Source of the DNA: Adiantum capillus-veneris
Taxonomy: Eukaryota > Streptophyta > Polypodiopsida > Polypodiales > Pteridaceae
Assembly: GCA_014529385.2 (NCBI GenBank)
Contig: CM043962.1
Span: forward strand, 92,828,180 to 92,892,179
Length of the DNA stretch: 64,000 nt
Direction of reading: 5' to 3'
In this document: piece after piece, positions 34,867 to 47,443 of the stretch
Layout: each line of letters begins with the position of its first letter
Numbering within the stretch: the stretch's first letter is position 1
Notes under the pieces: generated by a model
The model's input: only the letters and a program-made list of their open reading frames with translations
Database searches by the model: none
What the model was told of the DNA's origin: nothing
Translations under genes and position numbers: made by a program

Positions 34867-35980
34867 ATAAAGCTTTTGTAGGCCACCTATTAAGTACATA
34901 GGTAGCATATATGATAGCCTCAAGCCAAAACGAATGTGGCAAAGCTTGACTCTTGACCATACATAGTATCATCTTCGTAAGCAACCTATTTTTCCTTTCA
35001 GCAACACTATTTTGTTGAGGTGTATATGACGCTATATATTAGTGTTTTATCCCACAATTAGCCAAAAATGCATGAAACTCATGAGACATATACTCCCCCC
35101 CTCAATCTAAACGGAGGGTGCACATAGTACATTTGGAGACATTTTTAGTCATAGCCAAAAATTTCTTGAAGAAAATGAACACTTCAGACTTAGCTTTAAG
35201 CGGATACACCCATGCATGCGTGGAGTAATCATTAATGAAAGTCACAAACTATAGGTAATTGCTTAAGGAAGAAGTTTTCATAGGCCCACAAACATCACTA
35301 GGCACAAGTTGCAATCTGTATGTAGCCCTTACTGAACCATCCTTAGGAAACTTCAAACAATGCATCTTACCCAAAATATAGTCTTCATAAAGATGCTTCA
35401 AAGGTGCTTCAAGAGGTGGCAAAGAAGCTACGTATCAAATTTTTGCAATGGTAGAAAACTGGAAAAATTTAGATGCACAAAACGTGCATGCCAAAGTTTT
35501 GCATCTAAAGCAGCCTTTGAATCAACAACTCCATTTGATTTTTTTTGCCCCCACTTTCATACAAAGTGAGCTTATACTGCCCAGGTACATAAAGTGCATC
35601 AACAAATGTGAAAGAACTGCCATTTTTAGCAGTCGGCACAATCTTTTCAACTCCTTGGACCAGATAAGATGCATTGTTAGCACAAGTGACTGTATTCCCA
35701 TGAGGGCATACTTGAGACAGGTAAACAAGTCAGATGTGAAGGAATAGGCTTTGTAGCACCACTATCAGAGTACCACACATATGAATCTGCAACAATTGAC
35801 ATACATGCATCATGAACAAAAGGATCATAAGTACACTCTGCACTAAATGTCCACTTTGCATCTACATTAGCATCACCATCTCCACTCTTGCAACAACAAT
35901 GTGAATAATGCATCCAACTTGACAACATCAGGATTTCCTTGGCTCATGAGTCTCCAAGTACTAGAAAAAGTCTGGTAAGA
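34867..35980 (-). mobile_element. Copia fragment C, inverted, gag to integrase
   Basis: Minus-strand sequence parallel to 60280-61880: from TKAL at the integrase end, through the integrase core region with ACTCCCCCCCTCAATCTAAACGG on the plus strand, the protease (YSDSGATKPI) and gag (YQTFSSTWRLMSQGNPDVVK). An internal deletion joins LLLQE to GDGDANVDAKW. It meets Copia A head to head at about 34866 and fades out at about 35980. No LTR is attached. Confidence 0.85.
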
Positions 35981-37023
35981 ATCTGCAATCAAACAACAAT
36001 CAACAATAGCCACATGGACAATATCGATGGTCAACACAAAAATATGAAAGAGCAATGATAACATTTGTGCAAAAAAAAAACTCCAAATTACCAACAAAAA
36101 ATAAACCCTATGAATATTTGTGTGCAGCTTGAATTTATGTTTCAAATGCCCTCTTTGTGTAGGGAAGGTTTTGTGTTCCCTCTACTTATTGTGCTTTAGG
36201 GGAGGATTGTGCATCTATACTCTTTGTGTAACTCCTCCCTCTTTGTGTGTTTTGAGGTGAGGCAGCCTGTGTGAGTGCTACATTGTGCAACAAAACCACA
36301 TACTATCGGAGGAGGGTTGTTGGGATGCGGGCTTTTGTTGCATCTCTTGATAGAAGCACCTCCCCACCTAGGATTGTAATGTATCAACAAGCCATGTGAT
36401 AAATTGTGTAAAGACCATGCATGTGTCCTATGTGGAAAGCCTAGTCAACAGTCTTAGTTGACTAACGTGTGATGTCACCCACTATGTGTGCAAAGATGCC
36501 TAGCTCAAGGTCATAAATTGAACTTGTGTATACACTCAATAATCCCTTAATAATAATCAAGTGTTTGTGTCAATTTTATGCCTTTCTTGCATTGAGTCAT
36601 TAGTGTGCAATTAGTCCCTCTTATTACTTTGATTATATTTATATCATGAATGGTACAATGGCTTATCCATTATAAAATTTCGGAGGTCATTTGGAGGGCC
36701 TTCTAAAAAAAATAGAATTTTGACTTTCTCTCTCTAGAAAATAGGTGTGGTAAAAGCAATTGTAAACTTGGAATAACCATTCAAAAAGTGCACTTACAAG
36801 TAGATTCTTGCCACAACGTCATAACGGCCGTGATAATTGAATAATAAATCTTTTTCAGTTGCATTTAATAAACGTCCTAGAATTGGAGGGAGTTTCCTGT
36901 ACGTGGAATGTATGACTAAAGGAAAAAAGACGTATCCTTCCAAACCTGCTCTCTCCTTACTCTCTCACTGTTGTTTGTGTGCTGACCTCAAAGAAATCCT
37001 CCCTTTCTTTCATTGTTGCATAC
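35981..37023. other. intergenic; dispersed LTR-like repeat 36322-36560
   Basis: No gene is seen. The stretch from TGTTGGGATG at 36322 shares blocks with 5808-5925 downstream of centrin and could be an LTR or solo-LTR remnant. The rest, including a low-complexity stretch near 36700, gives no coding or repeat signal I can name. Confidence 0.45.
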
Positions 37024-39760
37024 ATGGCTTCTTCTTCCACCCCCACAAATGTCCTCCTTAAAAAACCCTTCTATCATCTACACATTGACTTGGATCCCCA
37101 ATATACACCACTGTGTAAGCGAGGCAAAACTAACATCAAAGTGACACCGATCATGACAGAGAGACTCAGATCAGAGGGAGCAAAACACTTAAATATTTGG
37201 ACAAAAGGCTCACTCTATCCATTGAATCCCATGACCAATGCTTTCCTTGCATTTTCAAATCCCACTTATTGACCTTTGCAGGTAATGGAGAAAATGGATT
37301 GCTTGGCTACTGTAAAGCTCTAAATAGCAAATCAGAAACTTATAAAGACATTGTGAAGCACCAAGCAGATGAGATTCAGAGACTTTCTAACTTGCATTAT
37401 GAGGACCAAAAGACTGTAATGTAGTGCACACAAGAATCACAGTTCTTGCAAACAAAGTACAGACATTACAAAACAAAGATACAATGTTAGACACTCGTGT
37501 GCGAAAGAAGAAACTATGGAATCTTGAAACGTTGAAGGTAGGCTCTGATGGCCTTAAAAAATCTAAGGCCATTAGAGCCTACCATCATTGAGGTGAGCAT
37601 TGTAAACTGTTTAATTAATTCAAACTAATCTAAGTTTTTGCTTATGTTAGTTATGCTTTCTTTGTAGAGATTCTATCTATCCAGACAAAGAAAACATAGA
37701 CCCGAAGGCCAATGTAGGAAAGCAGTTAAAGCCATTGATAACTAGTGGTCTTGCAAAGGATATAATGCATGGCAAAAAGTTTAAGGTTTTGCAATGGGAT
37801 GTCATTGTCAGATTCATTTCAAGAATGCAATGCCTGCCAAGAAAATACAGGGTACATTGGACTCCCTTGGTGTTAGTAAAAGAGGTTACTCAGCTATTCA
37901 ACAATCTATCTTTTCCATGTTTGTGAAGAAGGGAATAAGGTCTAAGCTTTTACCAACAATTGCAAGTGTTTGGAAGGAAAGACTCTAGCTCATTAATGAA
38001 CATACCAACTTCATTGGATGTCCATTTCATATTCAAGATATTTATAGCTCACAAAGGGAACTACTGTCATTTATGATGAGTACAACAATATCTTCATGGA
38101 CCTGAATTTGTTGCAAACTAGAATGTTAGAGTTCTACAATATCACATTCGAAGAGACAGGTGGTGTTCTACATTTTGTTTTGAAGCTAGTTGATTGTGAG
38201 ATTCTTAAAGAGAAGAAGCTAGAGCGAGTTACAATCAGATTAATGAATAGGGATCTTTCCAAATGTCCCACTGATGACCCTTCATACTTCAGTGTTCAAT
38301 CACAAACACACATATGGTGGCTTGGTGCATTTCAGGTAATCCACTTATTTCCAATTTTATAGCTCTAGCAAGCCCTCTATTGTACATAAATTTTAGATTT
38401 ATTTTTTGTATCTCATAAGGATTAATCCTGCTAGTAAAGAAAGAAGACCATGACATTTTATTTTGGGTGTTCTATCAAACCCCTATTCCAGATATCATTG
38501 ATAGGCAAATGAATCGAGGAGAGGTTCTGGTTGTAGATGGGAGAGGAGATTTTCAAGTTCAATGGCATCTTGCAGGTGAACTCAAAACACTGAAGTGTAT
38601 GTATAATTGTGGAATGGGTGCCATGGAAAAATTTCCATGCTTGTATTGCATGGAGCTTGCAAAGGTGATGGACCCAAAGTGGTGGAGAAAGGCTCCTACT
38701 CGTCACAATCAAGACTCTAATTTCCGACCAGTTCTAGATGTACCACTTGCTAATGTCCATATTTGTACAATGCATGGTCTCTGTCGAATTGTAGAGAAGT
38801 TGGTATATCTATACATTGGGTTTGCTTGGAAAATCAAAAAGTCAGCTGAACGACAGGTCGCTCTAGAGGCTTTGGAACTAGTTTTGTCAGATATAGGTCT
38901 ACATGTGGGCAATGTGAAAATCCAGCGGGACGAAAAAAGGTCAACCAATGAGAAAGATGTACCCTGCAAACCATCCATAGGTGGGGTCAAAGCACACCGT
39001 TTTCTATCTAAACCTCAAGGTATGAAAGATGTGAAGCTAACAAAGCAAGGGAGAGTATATCACTCTACCTACATTAGCAAAGTTGAGTATATGCACTAGA
39101 GAAAACTTCATTTAGCAGTGAAAGACCAAGAGCCAACAACTCGCAATGCAAAGGGTGATGTGTGGCGTTCCATTGACACATTATTTCAAATGTGTGAGAG
39201 TGTTGATTGGTCGCAGGATAATCTTAGCAAGTTTAAACAGAACCTTCAGCTACTAAAAAAATCCTTCAAGATAGCATGGACTGACACTCAAATCACTCAT
39301 CACATGGTAAATTCAAAGCACCTCAAATAGTCTTAGTACTAAGTTTGTGTTTAAATTTCTAAATAAATTTCTTATTTTGCAGCACATTATTTTTAATCAT
39401 TTGCCATACTTCATCCAAAAGTATGGGAATGCAAGTATATGGAACACCCAGGGCTTGGAGAAGTCTCATTACATGGCTAGAAATGCCTACTTCAGACACA
39501 CACAACATGGAGGCTCTCGAAATAAGGCAAACAGTCTGAAGGAGTTATTTCAGTGGTTTTATCGCAGAATCATTCACCGCATGCAACAAAACCAAGTATT
39601 GGCCTCTTCAGCAACCGTACAGGCAATCAGACATTTGCAACTTCAGAAAAGAAAGCAAGCAGACACACTCAACAACTCAAGTGTTGTTGAAAGTCAAATG
39701 AGATGGAAGGAGACAATGCTATATGCCAATCATTGGTGGAACAAGAGAATTAGAGTTTAG
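37024..39760 (+). pseudogene. uncharacterised multi-exon gene, possibly transposon-encoded, decayed
   Basis: Not recognised. Coding signal starts at ATG 37024 (MASSSTPTNV) and continues in pieces near 37200-37420 (coiled-coil-like), 37680-37990, 38090-38335, 38467-39100, 39118-39306 and 39383-39760. Two splice junctions look good: the GCATTTCAG/GTAATC donor at 38335 and the pair CACATG/GTAAAT 39306 with TTTTGCAG/CACATT 39383, which restores an open frame. Notable motifs are FPCLYCMELAK (a CxxC-like pair), a HGLCRIVEKLVYLYIG helix, WNTQGLEKSHYMARNAYF and RHTQHGGSRNKANS. Frame changes near 37200 and 37430 and a stop at 39098 suggest loss of function. The layout (coiled coil, Cys pair, conserved C-terminal Gly/His block) would suit a DNA-binding recombinase, but that is a guess. 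Confidence 0.5.
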
Positions 39761-40262
39761 ATAATCGGATGTACCACAAATGCCTGTAGAATTAAATTCA
39801 ATATGTACCACAACTATTTAAAACTTTTGATGATTTGCAAATATCATTTGGAACCTCGCCCTTGTATTTGATCATTAAATGTTTGCCATACTCTAAGAGT
39901 TTAGTAGGGTTTTCTTTCCCTAAAGATAATGCCATTGCTGTGTATGTGTAGTAATATGTTGCATGGTCCCCAGTATATCCTGGCAAGTAACCAAAACATT
40001 CTCTCCCAAAAACCTTGTCGATAAGGATAACTTTGTATGCATTTTGTGGCAGCATTGGACCACCTAAGAAGCGAGATAATGTCTTGAAAGCATAGGTTGC
40101 AGTATTCCCCTCTTGTGACATTCCGTGGTGGAAGATTAGGATGGGTGTCTCACATAGACTAGGAAGATATTATCCTAGAGCTGCATCCCTACCATGGAAC
40201 TGTCTTCTTTGACGACGAAGAAAGTCGTCCTTTTCAGCAATCCATGACTGTAAACAAAAGAA

Positions 40263-40338
40263 GTGTGTGTGTGTGTGTGTGTGTGCGTGTGTGAGAGAGA
40301 GAGAGAGAGACAAAGATTGGGGGGGGGGGGGGGGGGGA
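40263..40338. repeat. GT/GA microsatellite and poly-G tract
   Basis: (GT)n, (GA)n, then after CAAAGATT a run of 19 G (about 40319-40337). It lies in the gap between the last two coding pieces of the minus-strand gene, probably an intron. Confidence 0.9.
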
Positions 40339-41924
40339 ATGTTCTACCATGAAACTCTCATCTTGTAAAAGAAGGTCATTCTTCCATAGGTTGATTGATC
40401 CGGTTGACTCCTGTGCTGGTCGCTTAAACCAATCCTCCATATCCTGATTACTAGTTGATGGATTGAAATTAGTTCAAATAGTTTGAAATGTGGCTTTATC
40501 ATGAAGGCTTTCTTTATACCTTTTTTCCTTTTCAAAGCAGAGTTTAAGGCAGTCCAGTGGGTTACTGGAGATCTCCATTGCCTCATCATCACTACTGTCA
40601 TCTGAAACAAATCCATTCCTCTCCTCCTGTTGCAGGATACTTGGAGCTAGTGGCCAGTGCAAAGTCCTCTCGCAAACAAAAATTACTTTGTATATCATGA
40701 AGGAAAATGTATGACCTTTCTCCAAATTTAAACTCTGGCACTCCTAGTAGCATTAAGGTGGCTTGCCGCTCATTGAAACCTGACACATCTAGAGGTAGCT
40801 TGATATCTGATGTTTTCATTGAGAGAAGATTGCTTCATTCCACCTCTTTTGCTTCTTCTTCAAGATCAATGGACTCCTCTATCTCCGTCACTTCAATATA
40901 TTCCTTTTTCTCTTTTTCATCTGCTCGTAAATCGTCTTCCTCCATGATTTCCTTAGGATCTTTCATAAGACTTGTAAATAATCCATTTAAAAATATTAGA
41001 AATCCAAAGGATTCTTGAACTAGCTTGCACTCCCATTCATGTAAGCTGCACCAATGGGGTATGTACATAAGAGGCAGTTGATTATACTTCTTGTAAGACT
41101 ATCTTTTAGGATCACAGTCTTTAAAATGGACTACCACCATTTCACCAACATTAACCCTGCCCTCTTGAGTGTGAAGCTCAAACTTCTCTCGTTCCAGCTT
41201 CAAGTGTTCACTCTGTTCAGCTATAAACACATCAAGATTAAATGGAGCATTAAAAATGCAGGAGACCAAGTCAAACTTATCACCAGCCCCAGAAGAAATT
41301 GAAAAATCCAAAAGCCTTTCATCAATCACTGTAGGGTCTTCATAAATAACTACCTCTTTTTTCTTTGGGATTGTTGCAACACATTTGGCACTCTGCAAAG
41401 TAGGTGCTAAAAAATCCACATCTCTCTTAAGTGAGTTTAGTAAAGTAAATTTTGAAATAGAAGGGGACTCAATTTCGACAAAAGGATCAGTATCAGGCTC
41501 TTCCAAACTCATGGCAGGCTCTGCACCAGATATATCAATGGGTTTTGTGAAGTCTATATTCCTCTTCATTGAAGTTTTTAACAGCTTCGAAAGTCTTCCC
41601 AGAACGTTTCCTTGGCCAACGATGCACTTGGGATCTATTTTTTGTCTCTTCCTCTATGAGATCTTAATCCTGCTATTTATTTCATACTGAGAAATATGAG
41701 TTTCTTCAAACATAAATAAAAAGAAGAGCACCACATGATCATATAAGTTCTCAACAAACAATAGCTAGGTATCTCACAATTATTTCCTAATGATCATATA
41801 GAATAATACAAGATCATTAGCATATGTGCATCTTTTGATGGTTTGTGTGAAGGGTCACTAAACTTTTGTCCTGCATAATGATTGATCAAATGCAAAATTG
41901 CTCTATAGTTGTGAAGAGCGAAAT

Positions 41925-41993
41925 CCAATCAAGTGGATCACGGTGCGCGGAGTACATAAACAAAACTCCACGCGTCGTGATCCACTTGATTGG
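41925..41993. repeat. 69 bp foldback (inverted repeat), motif copies 1 and 2
   Basis: Arms CCAATCAAGTGGATCACG and CGTGATCCACTTGATTGG are perfect 18 bp complements, and pairing continues with three mismatches to AGT/ACT around an ACATAAACAAA loop. It would form a strong hairpin. It shares the GTGGATCAC...GCGCGG motif with 42070-42133, 43113-43131 and 43288-43306. Confidence 0.9.
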
Positions 41994-42069
41994 CTTTTAT
42001 ACATAGTAATAGCTACCAAAATATCAAAGAATTTATACTCCAGAAAAAAAACCTTGTACACTTTAAAAA

Positions 42070-42133
42070 GTGGATCACAGCACGCGGAGTACATAAATGA
42101 ACCTCCACAAAACTACTGGCGCGCCGTGATCCA
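42070..42133. repeat. second foldback with the same motif, copies 3 and 4
   Basis: GTGGATCACAGCACGCGGAG is followed by TACATAAA and, inverted, by ACTGGCGCGCCGTGATCCA. The left arm and loop start repeat those of the foldback at 41925 at a spacing of about 136 bp. Confidence 0.85.
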
Positions 42134-42254
42134 ATTTTGCTAAGTTCAATGTTAAATGTCCTTTCACATTTTGTAGCACAATTCTTAGAGACAACTAAAC
42201 TATGGACCAAATCGGTGTGAAGAGATTGTCTTTACCTTTGCCAGGACTAGACAT

Positions 42255-43366
<1,112 letters not shown>

Positions 43367-44031
43367 ATGGCAAGAACAAAGGCAACAGCAAGGAAGGCAG
43401 GGAAAGGACCAGGGCTTGAAAATAAAGCATGTGGAAGGTCTGCTAGTAAGAAGAAAAGACCAGGTAAACCAATGAAAATATTGAAGGGACCAAGAATGAA
43501 GAATAATTAAAGAAACATGGGTTTATTTAGAGAGATTAGAAAAGCTCAAAAATGTATTGAGCTTTGTGTCCCTAAACTTCCTTTCCAAAGAGCAGTAAGA
43601 CAAATTTACAGGGAAGCATGTGCTGGTACTATGAGATGGAAGGTTGTTGCCCTGCTCTGTCTTCAAGAGCAACATAAGATTTTTCACTAGAGTACTTTAA
43701 TGATATCACCATTGTTGCTGCTCATGCTCACCGGGTCACAATAATGGACAAGGACAGTGAGATGCTCAAGAGAGTATGTCGGAGATACAATAAGCTCCTC
43801 ATCCCTAATGAGTTTATTGACCCTAAAATGAAGGATATATTGCTAATAACACCAGGTCGACGGGAGCATGGGGTTAAGATTCATGAGGTTACTCATGATG
43901 TGAACACCAGAGCCAGAGCTGAGCAAGAAGAAAGACGTTACCTGGAAGCAGAGAAATTAAAGAGGATACAGACTGCTAATTTAGAGGCACAGAGGAGAAA
44001 TTATGGGCTAGTTACTACCAGACTTAAATGA
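43367..44031 (+). pseudogene. divergent histone H3-like reading frame with coiled-coil extension
   Basis: From ATG 43367 the tail reads MARTKATARKAGKG, matching the H3 start around Lys4, Arg8 and Lys9. A TAA at 43508-43510 falls about where H3 has Tyr41. The same frame then gives LFREIRKAQKC, LPFQRAVRQIY and ALLCLQEQHKIF, aligning with H3 LREIRRYQKS, LPFQRLVREI and ALQEA; a 1 nt shift near 43685 leads to EYFNDITIV and AHAHRVTIMDKD, aligning with LFEDTNLCA and HAKRVTIMPKD. After the fold comes about 75 residues of charged, probably coiled-coil sequence (AEQEERRYLEAEKLKRI) that H3 lacks. Canonical H3 is 136 residues and ends soon after the RVTIM block. With one stop and one frameshift it is not translatable as a whole. 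It leads almost directly into the Ulp1-like gene in the same orientation and may be its N-terminal part. Confidence 0.82.
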
Positions 44032-44036
44032 AAGAA

Positions 44037-45505
44037 ACAACGATATTTTACATTCCATGGAAGAAGGACTGTTAGAAACCATTCCCCTTGCTGATGGTAC
44101 TTGGAAATTAGCTCTAGATTCTGTTGAAATATGGGATTTTGAAAGATCCCAATGCACAAATTACAAACTCTATTGTTTATTTATGCCTAAAGTAAGTGTC
44201 CTTCTCTACCTTTAAGATCCTAAAGTAAGTGCCCTTCTTTACCTTTAAGATCCTTTACTTTTGTATTTGGTCTCTAATTAAATCCTTGTTATTGATTGTC
44301 GCTTAATAAAGAGCCAACTCCCTCAACAAACCCATATTGAAATACATGTTTTAGATCCACAGTTGTCTGTGCCACTTCAAATAAGAAACACCCCTCATGG
44401 CACATTGGAGAGATGGTTTGTTCACTGTCCAATGCTTCAGGTTACAACTCTGGTGTTTCCATACGAGCCAAATAATCATTGGAGCCTTGTATGCATTGAG
44501 CTGGACAAACAAGTGGTATGGACTATCAACTCCATACAAGGAACACATTCAACGATAAGAGTGTGAGTGTTGATATAACCTTGAGTGTTTATTTGGGCTA
44601 TGGATGATGACCTCAATATTGTTAAAAACAAATAACTTTCACTCTTCATAGATGTGTAAAAATATTACTTCACATCTATGGAAGGCTTTGTGGAAATCAT
44701 GAACTCTACAGGGCAACCTTTAAAGTTGTCAAAGTGCCTAATCAAACAGATCTAAATTCTTGTGGTTGGAAATGTCTTATCCACACAGAGTACATACTAC
44801 AGAGGTTTTTTGCTTTCAATCCATTTATGTCTAAGGTATTTCCATGCTATGGTTTGGACCAACTTGGTGCTATTATTAATTGAAGTGTTGACCACAAGTT
44901 AACCTAATTTTGCAGAATGCTGTGGAAAATTATACCTTGGAATATTTACAAAGGTACCGTGTATCAAATATTCAACATCTACTATCTATTTGAACTCCAA
45001 GAGTTTTAGGTGCAAAAGACAGTTTTGTCGACGATCATATAATAATTTTAACAATGACTGGTGATGAGGAAGTCATGCTAGTTTCCACCACTGGAAACCA
45101 AATCCCTAAAATTGACCCCATATTAGAGGAACAGACATCGGTTTGCTTTGCAGTTGGAGCGGCTGAAACGGAAATTGGGGTTGATCAATGTGAAGTAGAC
45201 CAAGCTCTTAAAAATGCTGATTAAAATGCTCTTTAGAGCCGAGAAATGCAAAAGAGGGTCTAGGCCAAGTAGAGGAGGATAAGGGAGTGCCTATTATTAT
45301 GGCACAGGATGAGGCACATGTTCAATATGAGGGAGTCCAAGCTCCAGTAACTGCTGATGTGAAGAGCTCTTTAGAGCCGAGAGAAGATACAGAGTGTCTA
45401 GACCATGTAGAGGAGGAGACCAATGTTGCAAATCAAAGCCAGGAACACACAATAGAAAAAGTTAACCAATCAACCATGGAAACACAAGAGTCCTGTACTA
45501 CACAA
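44037..45505 (+). pseudogene. Ulp1/C48-type cysteine protease gene, multi-exon, split by the LTR element at 45506
   Basis: Exon pieces: 44037-44191 (ends CCTAAA/GTAAGT), about 44312-44563, about 44655-44836 (ends AAG/GTATTT), about 44916-44992, then an acidic tail to 45505 that resumes at 54892. The protease signature is clear: NNHWSLVCIEL (catalytic His at 44477), WTINSI where Asp is expected but Asn is found (44528), and QTDLNSCGWKC with Gln at 44753 and Cys at 44771, the QX5C spacing of Ulp1. C48 enzymes cut SUMO-like tags, and copies are carried by several plant DNA transposon groups. The acidic tail has a repeated block, TCTTTAGAGCCGAGA...GTAGAGGAGGA, at about 45230-45278 and 45367-45415, and stops near 45222 and 45234. 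Activity is doubtful because of Asp to Asn and the stops. Confidence 0.72.
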
Positions 45506-45756
45506 TGTGCGCTCCTTGCCGCACTGTCGAAGCAAGGGACTTGCCAATACACCGTGTGCGAGCCACAAACGGCTCCAAGCACACAACAAGCCTAAACTAG
45601 CAAGCTCAAGAGAACAAAGGGTGTGTCACTCACCGCTCTACGCTCGCCTTCGTGGTGGATTCCTCGCCGCGATGAAGAAGAAGCTGCAGTCGTGCTGCGC
45701 TCAACCGCTTCGCCGTCGTCGTGCCTTCGTAATGCTCGATCGCACACACACTCTCC

Positions 45757-45800
<44 letters not shown>

Positions 45801-46097
45801 AGGAGCTGAAGAAGAAGAAGATGGAGATGGAGATGGAGATGGAGCAAGAGCACTCTTCAATTGCACAAATGAGAGAATGAGTAAAAATTAGGTTTAGTTG
45901 GCTTTTATAGGAGCTCACCCCATTCACACTTGGGCGCCCATGCTTAGCCAACTAACCCCTTGAATGTCCAAGTTAAAGTGCGCCTCTCATCGGCGATCAC
46001 TCTACCTTTCCCTATTGGTCCGACAAGCCCGGTACCTGACTCTAAATAATACAACGTTTATAGATCATAGGGTGTCCGTGTGCCGTGAGGGTTAACA
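45506..46097 (-). repeat. 3' LTR of element F
   Basis: Minus strand TGTTAACCCTCACGG...GGAGCGCACA. It contains a short (CT)n(CA)n tract at about 45750-45800 and, on the minus strand, CTATAAAAGCC near 45900-45910 as the likely TATA box. Confidence 0.95.
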
Positions 46098-46112
46098 TGC
46101 CCCCCTTCCTGA
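46098..46112 (-). other. polypurine tract of element F
   Basis: Minus strand AGGAAGGGGGGCA directly before the 3' LTR start TGTTAAC; 12 of the last 13 bases are purine. Confidence 0.8.
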
Positions 46113-47443
46113 TGTAGATTCCGTCCTCGGAAGCTATTGAGTTGAAGCTGGTTCGTCGAGGTGGAAGAGCATTTGAGATGAATGTCCTTAGCCTTCTTCA
46201 GTCACTGCAAAATCAAACAACATTGGCACAGTAATTGCATTCTCTTAAAAAGCATATGCAGTTTTAGGTAGACACATTGATTGGTCAAAGAATTTCAAAC
46301 AATTTGATAGCAATGAACATTAAATTGCAATGTAATCAAATGCATAAACAGATGTAAAGGTAGAAAATTAAACAAGTCTGGGGTTGCTAATTTGACGGTC
46401 GAAAGGCACTAGAGATCGAATATTAATACCATGGGTAAGCTTCTTAATTATCTGTGGTCAATTAAGTTGTTTAATCGCAAGAGCCAAGTATTCATGTTCG
46501 AGGGCTGACTAGAGACTATATCTAGAAAACCTTGTAGTTAAGCTACCATAAAAGGAATTTCTCATGAAATCATCGCCTGACTGATTACTTTTTCTTTGAC
46601 CCCCCAAAGTCTTTTCACATTGATTCAATTATGATGTGGGTGCTTATTTTGTATGCCTTGGGTTTTTTGCTTTTCAAGGAAAAGCGCCCACACTGGGAAC
46701 CTCTAGGGCTCAAGTACCATAGGCAATACATGTGAGTGAAGTACCAAATCAAGCTGAGATTTCTCTTCCAGCTTAAAATTTTACATTGTGGCACTTTGAT
46801 TTTTTGTTTGTTCATTTTCAACATTTTAATTTTGTAACTTTGGGGGGTCATATAACACTGTTACCCTTCCCAGGCTCATCACATTAGTAAACTCCCTTTA
46901 TAATACTTAAGCTAAAGGTCAATAGGGTTAAGCCCACTAGAAAGCCCTAGTACATTTCATACAATGCTGCCTAAATCGGATTAAGAACCTAAGTAACCAT
47001 TGTTTATTAGGAAGGCATTCCCCATGGTATTAAGAGAAGATTTCTAATACCTAGCTTGGTCAAACTAGCTTAGTCGGACTGCTTGATTTTTAAACCTAGA
47101 CAACTGATTATGACAAAACATTACATTGAATTAAATGTTTGATACTAAGCCAATGCGCTAAATATTATGCAACCAATCACAATCAAAACAGACAATCATA
47201 GATGCAAAAAGATAACGGCAATGCTAATGGACAAGAAACACCTGTTTGTGTTGATGGTTGTGCTTGATTTGAAGGTTCCATGAAGGTCCAAATCCTATCA
47301 ATAGCAACACGCTCCTGTACACACTAGGAAACAAAAGGAATACCTCCAGGAGGCACATCAGTGGGAAAAATTAAAACTCCTAAAAAACAAACTCAAAACA
47401 CAATCTAGACCCCTAACCTACCTATCTGTCACCCCTTTTAGAA
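46113..47443. other. non-coding 3' region of element F
   Basis: No gene is seen apart from the 254 bp inverted-repeat insert at 46597-46850. The rest is AT-rich with no polymerase or integrase motif on either strand. Confidence 0.6.
46597..46850. mobile_element. 254 bp MITE-like insert in element F
   Basis: Perfect 14 bp terminal inverted repeats TGACCCCCCAAAGT and ACTTTGGGGGGTCA enclose an AT-rich interior. The 78-codon open frame inside is probably incidental. No target duplication is clear. Its small size and perfect ends suggest a miniature DNA transposon, but only one copy is visible here. Confidence 0.6.

Larger units (their letters stand above)
39798..42254 (-). pseudogene. uncharacterised multi-exon gene on the opposite strand, decayed
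   Basis: Not recognised. A possible first exon is MSSPGK at 42254 with donor GGTAAAG; its phase does not join cleanly to the next piece, so the start is uncertain. From 41650 to about 40600 one frame stays open but for TAG at 41099-41101 and TGA at 40835-40837: a basic start (KRQKIDPKC), then LEEPDTDPFVEIESP, acidic stretches (EKEKKEYIEVTEIEESIDLE), and LPLDVSGFNERQATLMLLG. A frame change leads to an Asp/Ser-rich segment (SDDSSDDEAM) at 40598-40474. After a microsatellite-bearing gap, a last part at 40121-39798 reads ATYAFKTLSRFLGGPMLP and GRECFGYLPGYTGDHATYYY. It is transcribed away from the H3-like gene and faces the gene at 37-39.8 kb. No family assignment. Confidence 0.45.

Noticed and set aside
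34867-36322. 3' LTR of Copia A
   Set aside because: No sequence similar to 16960-17189 occurs downstream of the RT break; the sequence there is an inverted Copia fragment.
43367-43510. Ordinary core histone H3 gene
   Set aside because: The tail matches H3 but the fold is highly divergent, the frame is broken and a long extension follows, so it is not a standard replication-type H3.
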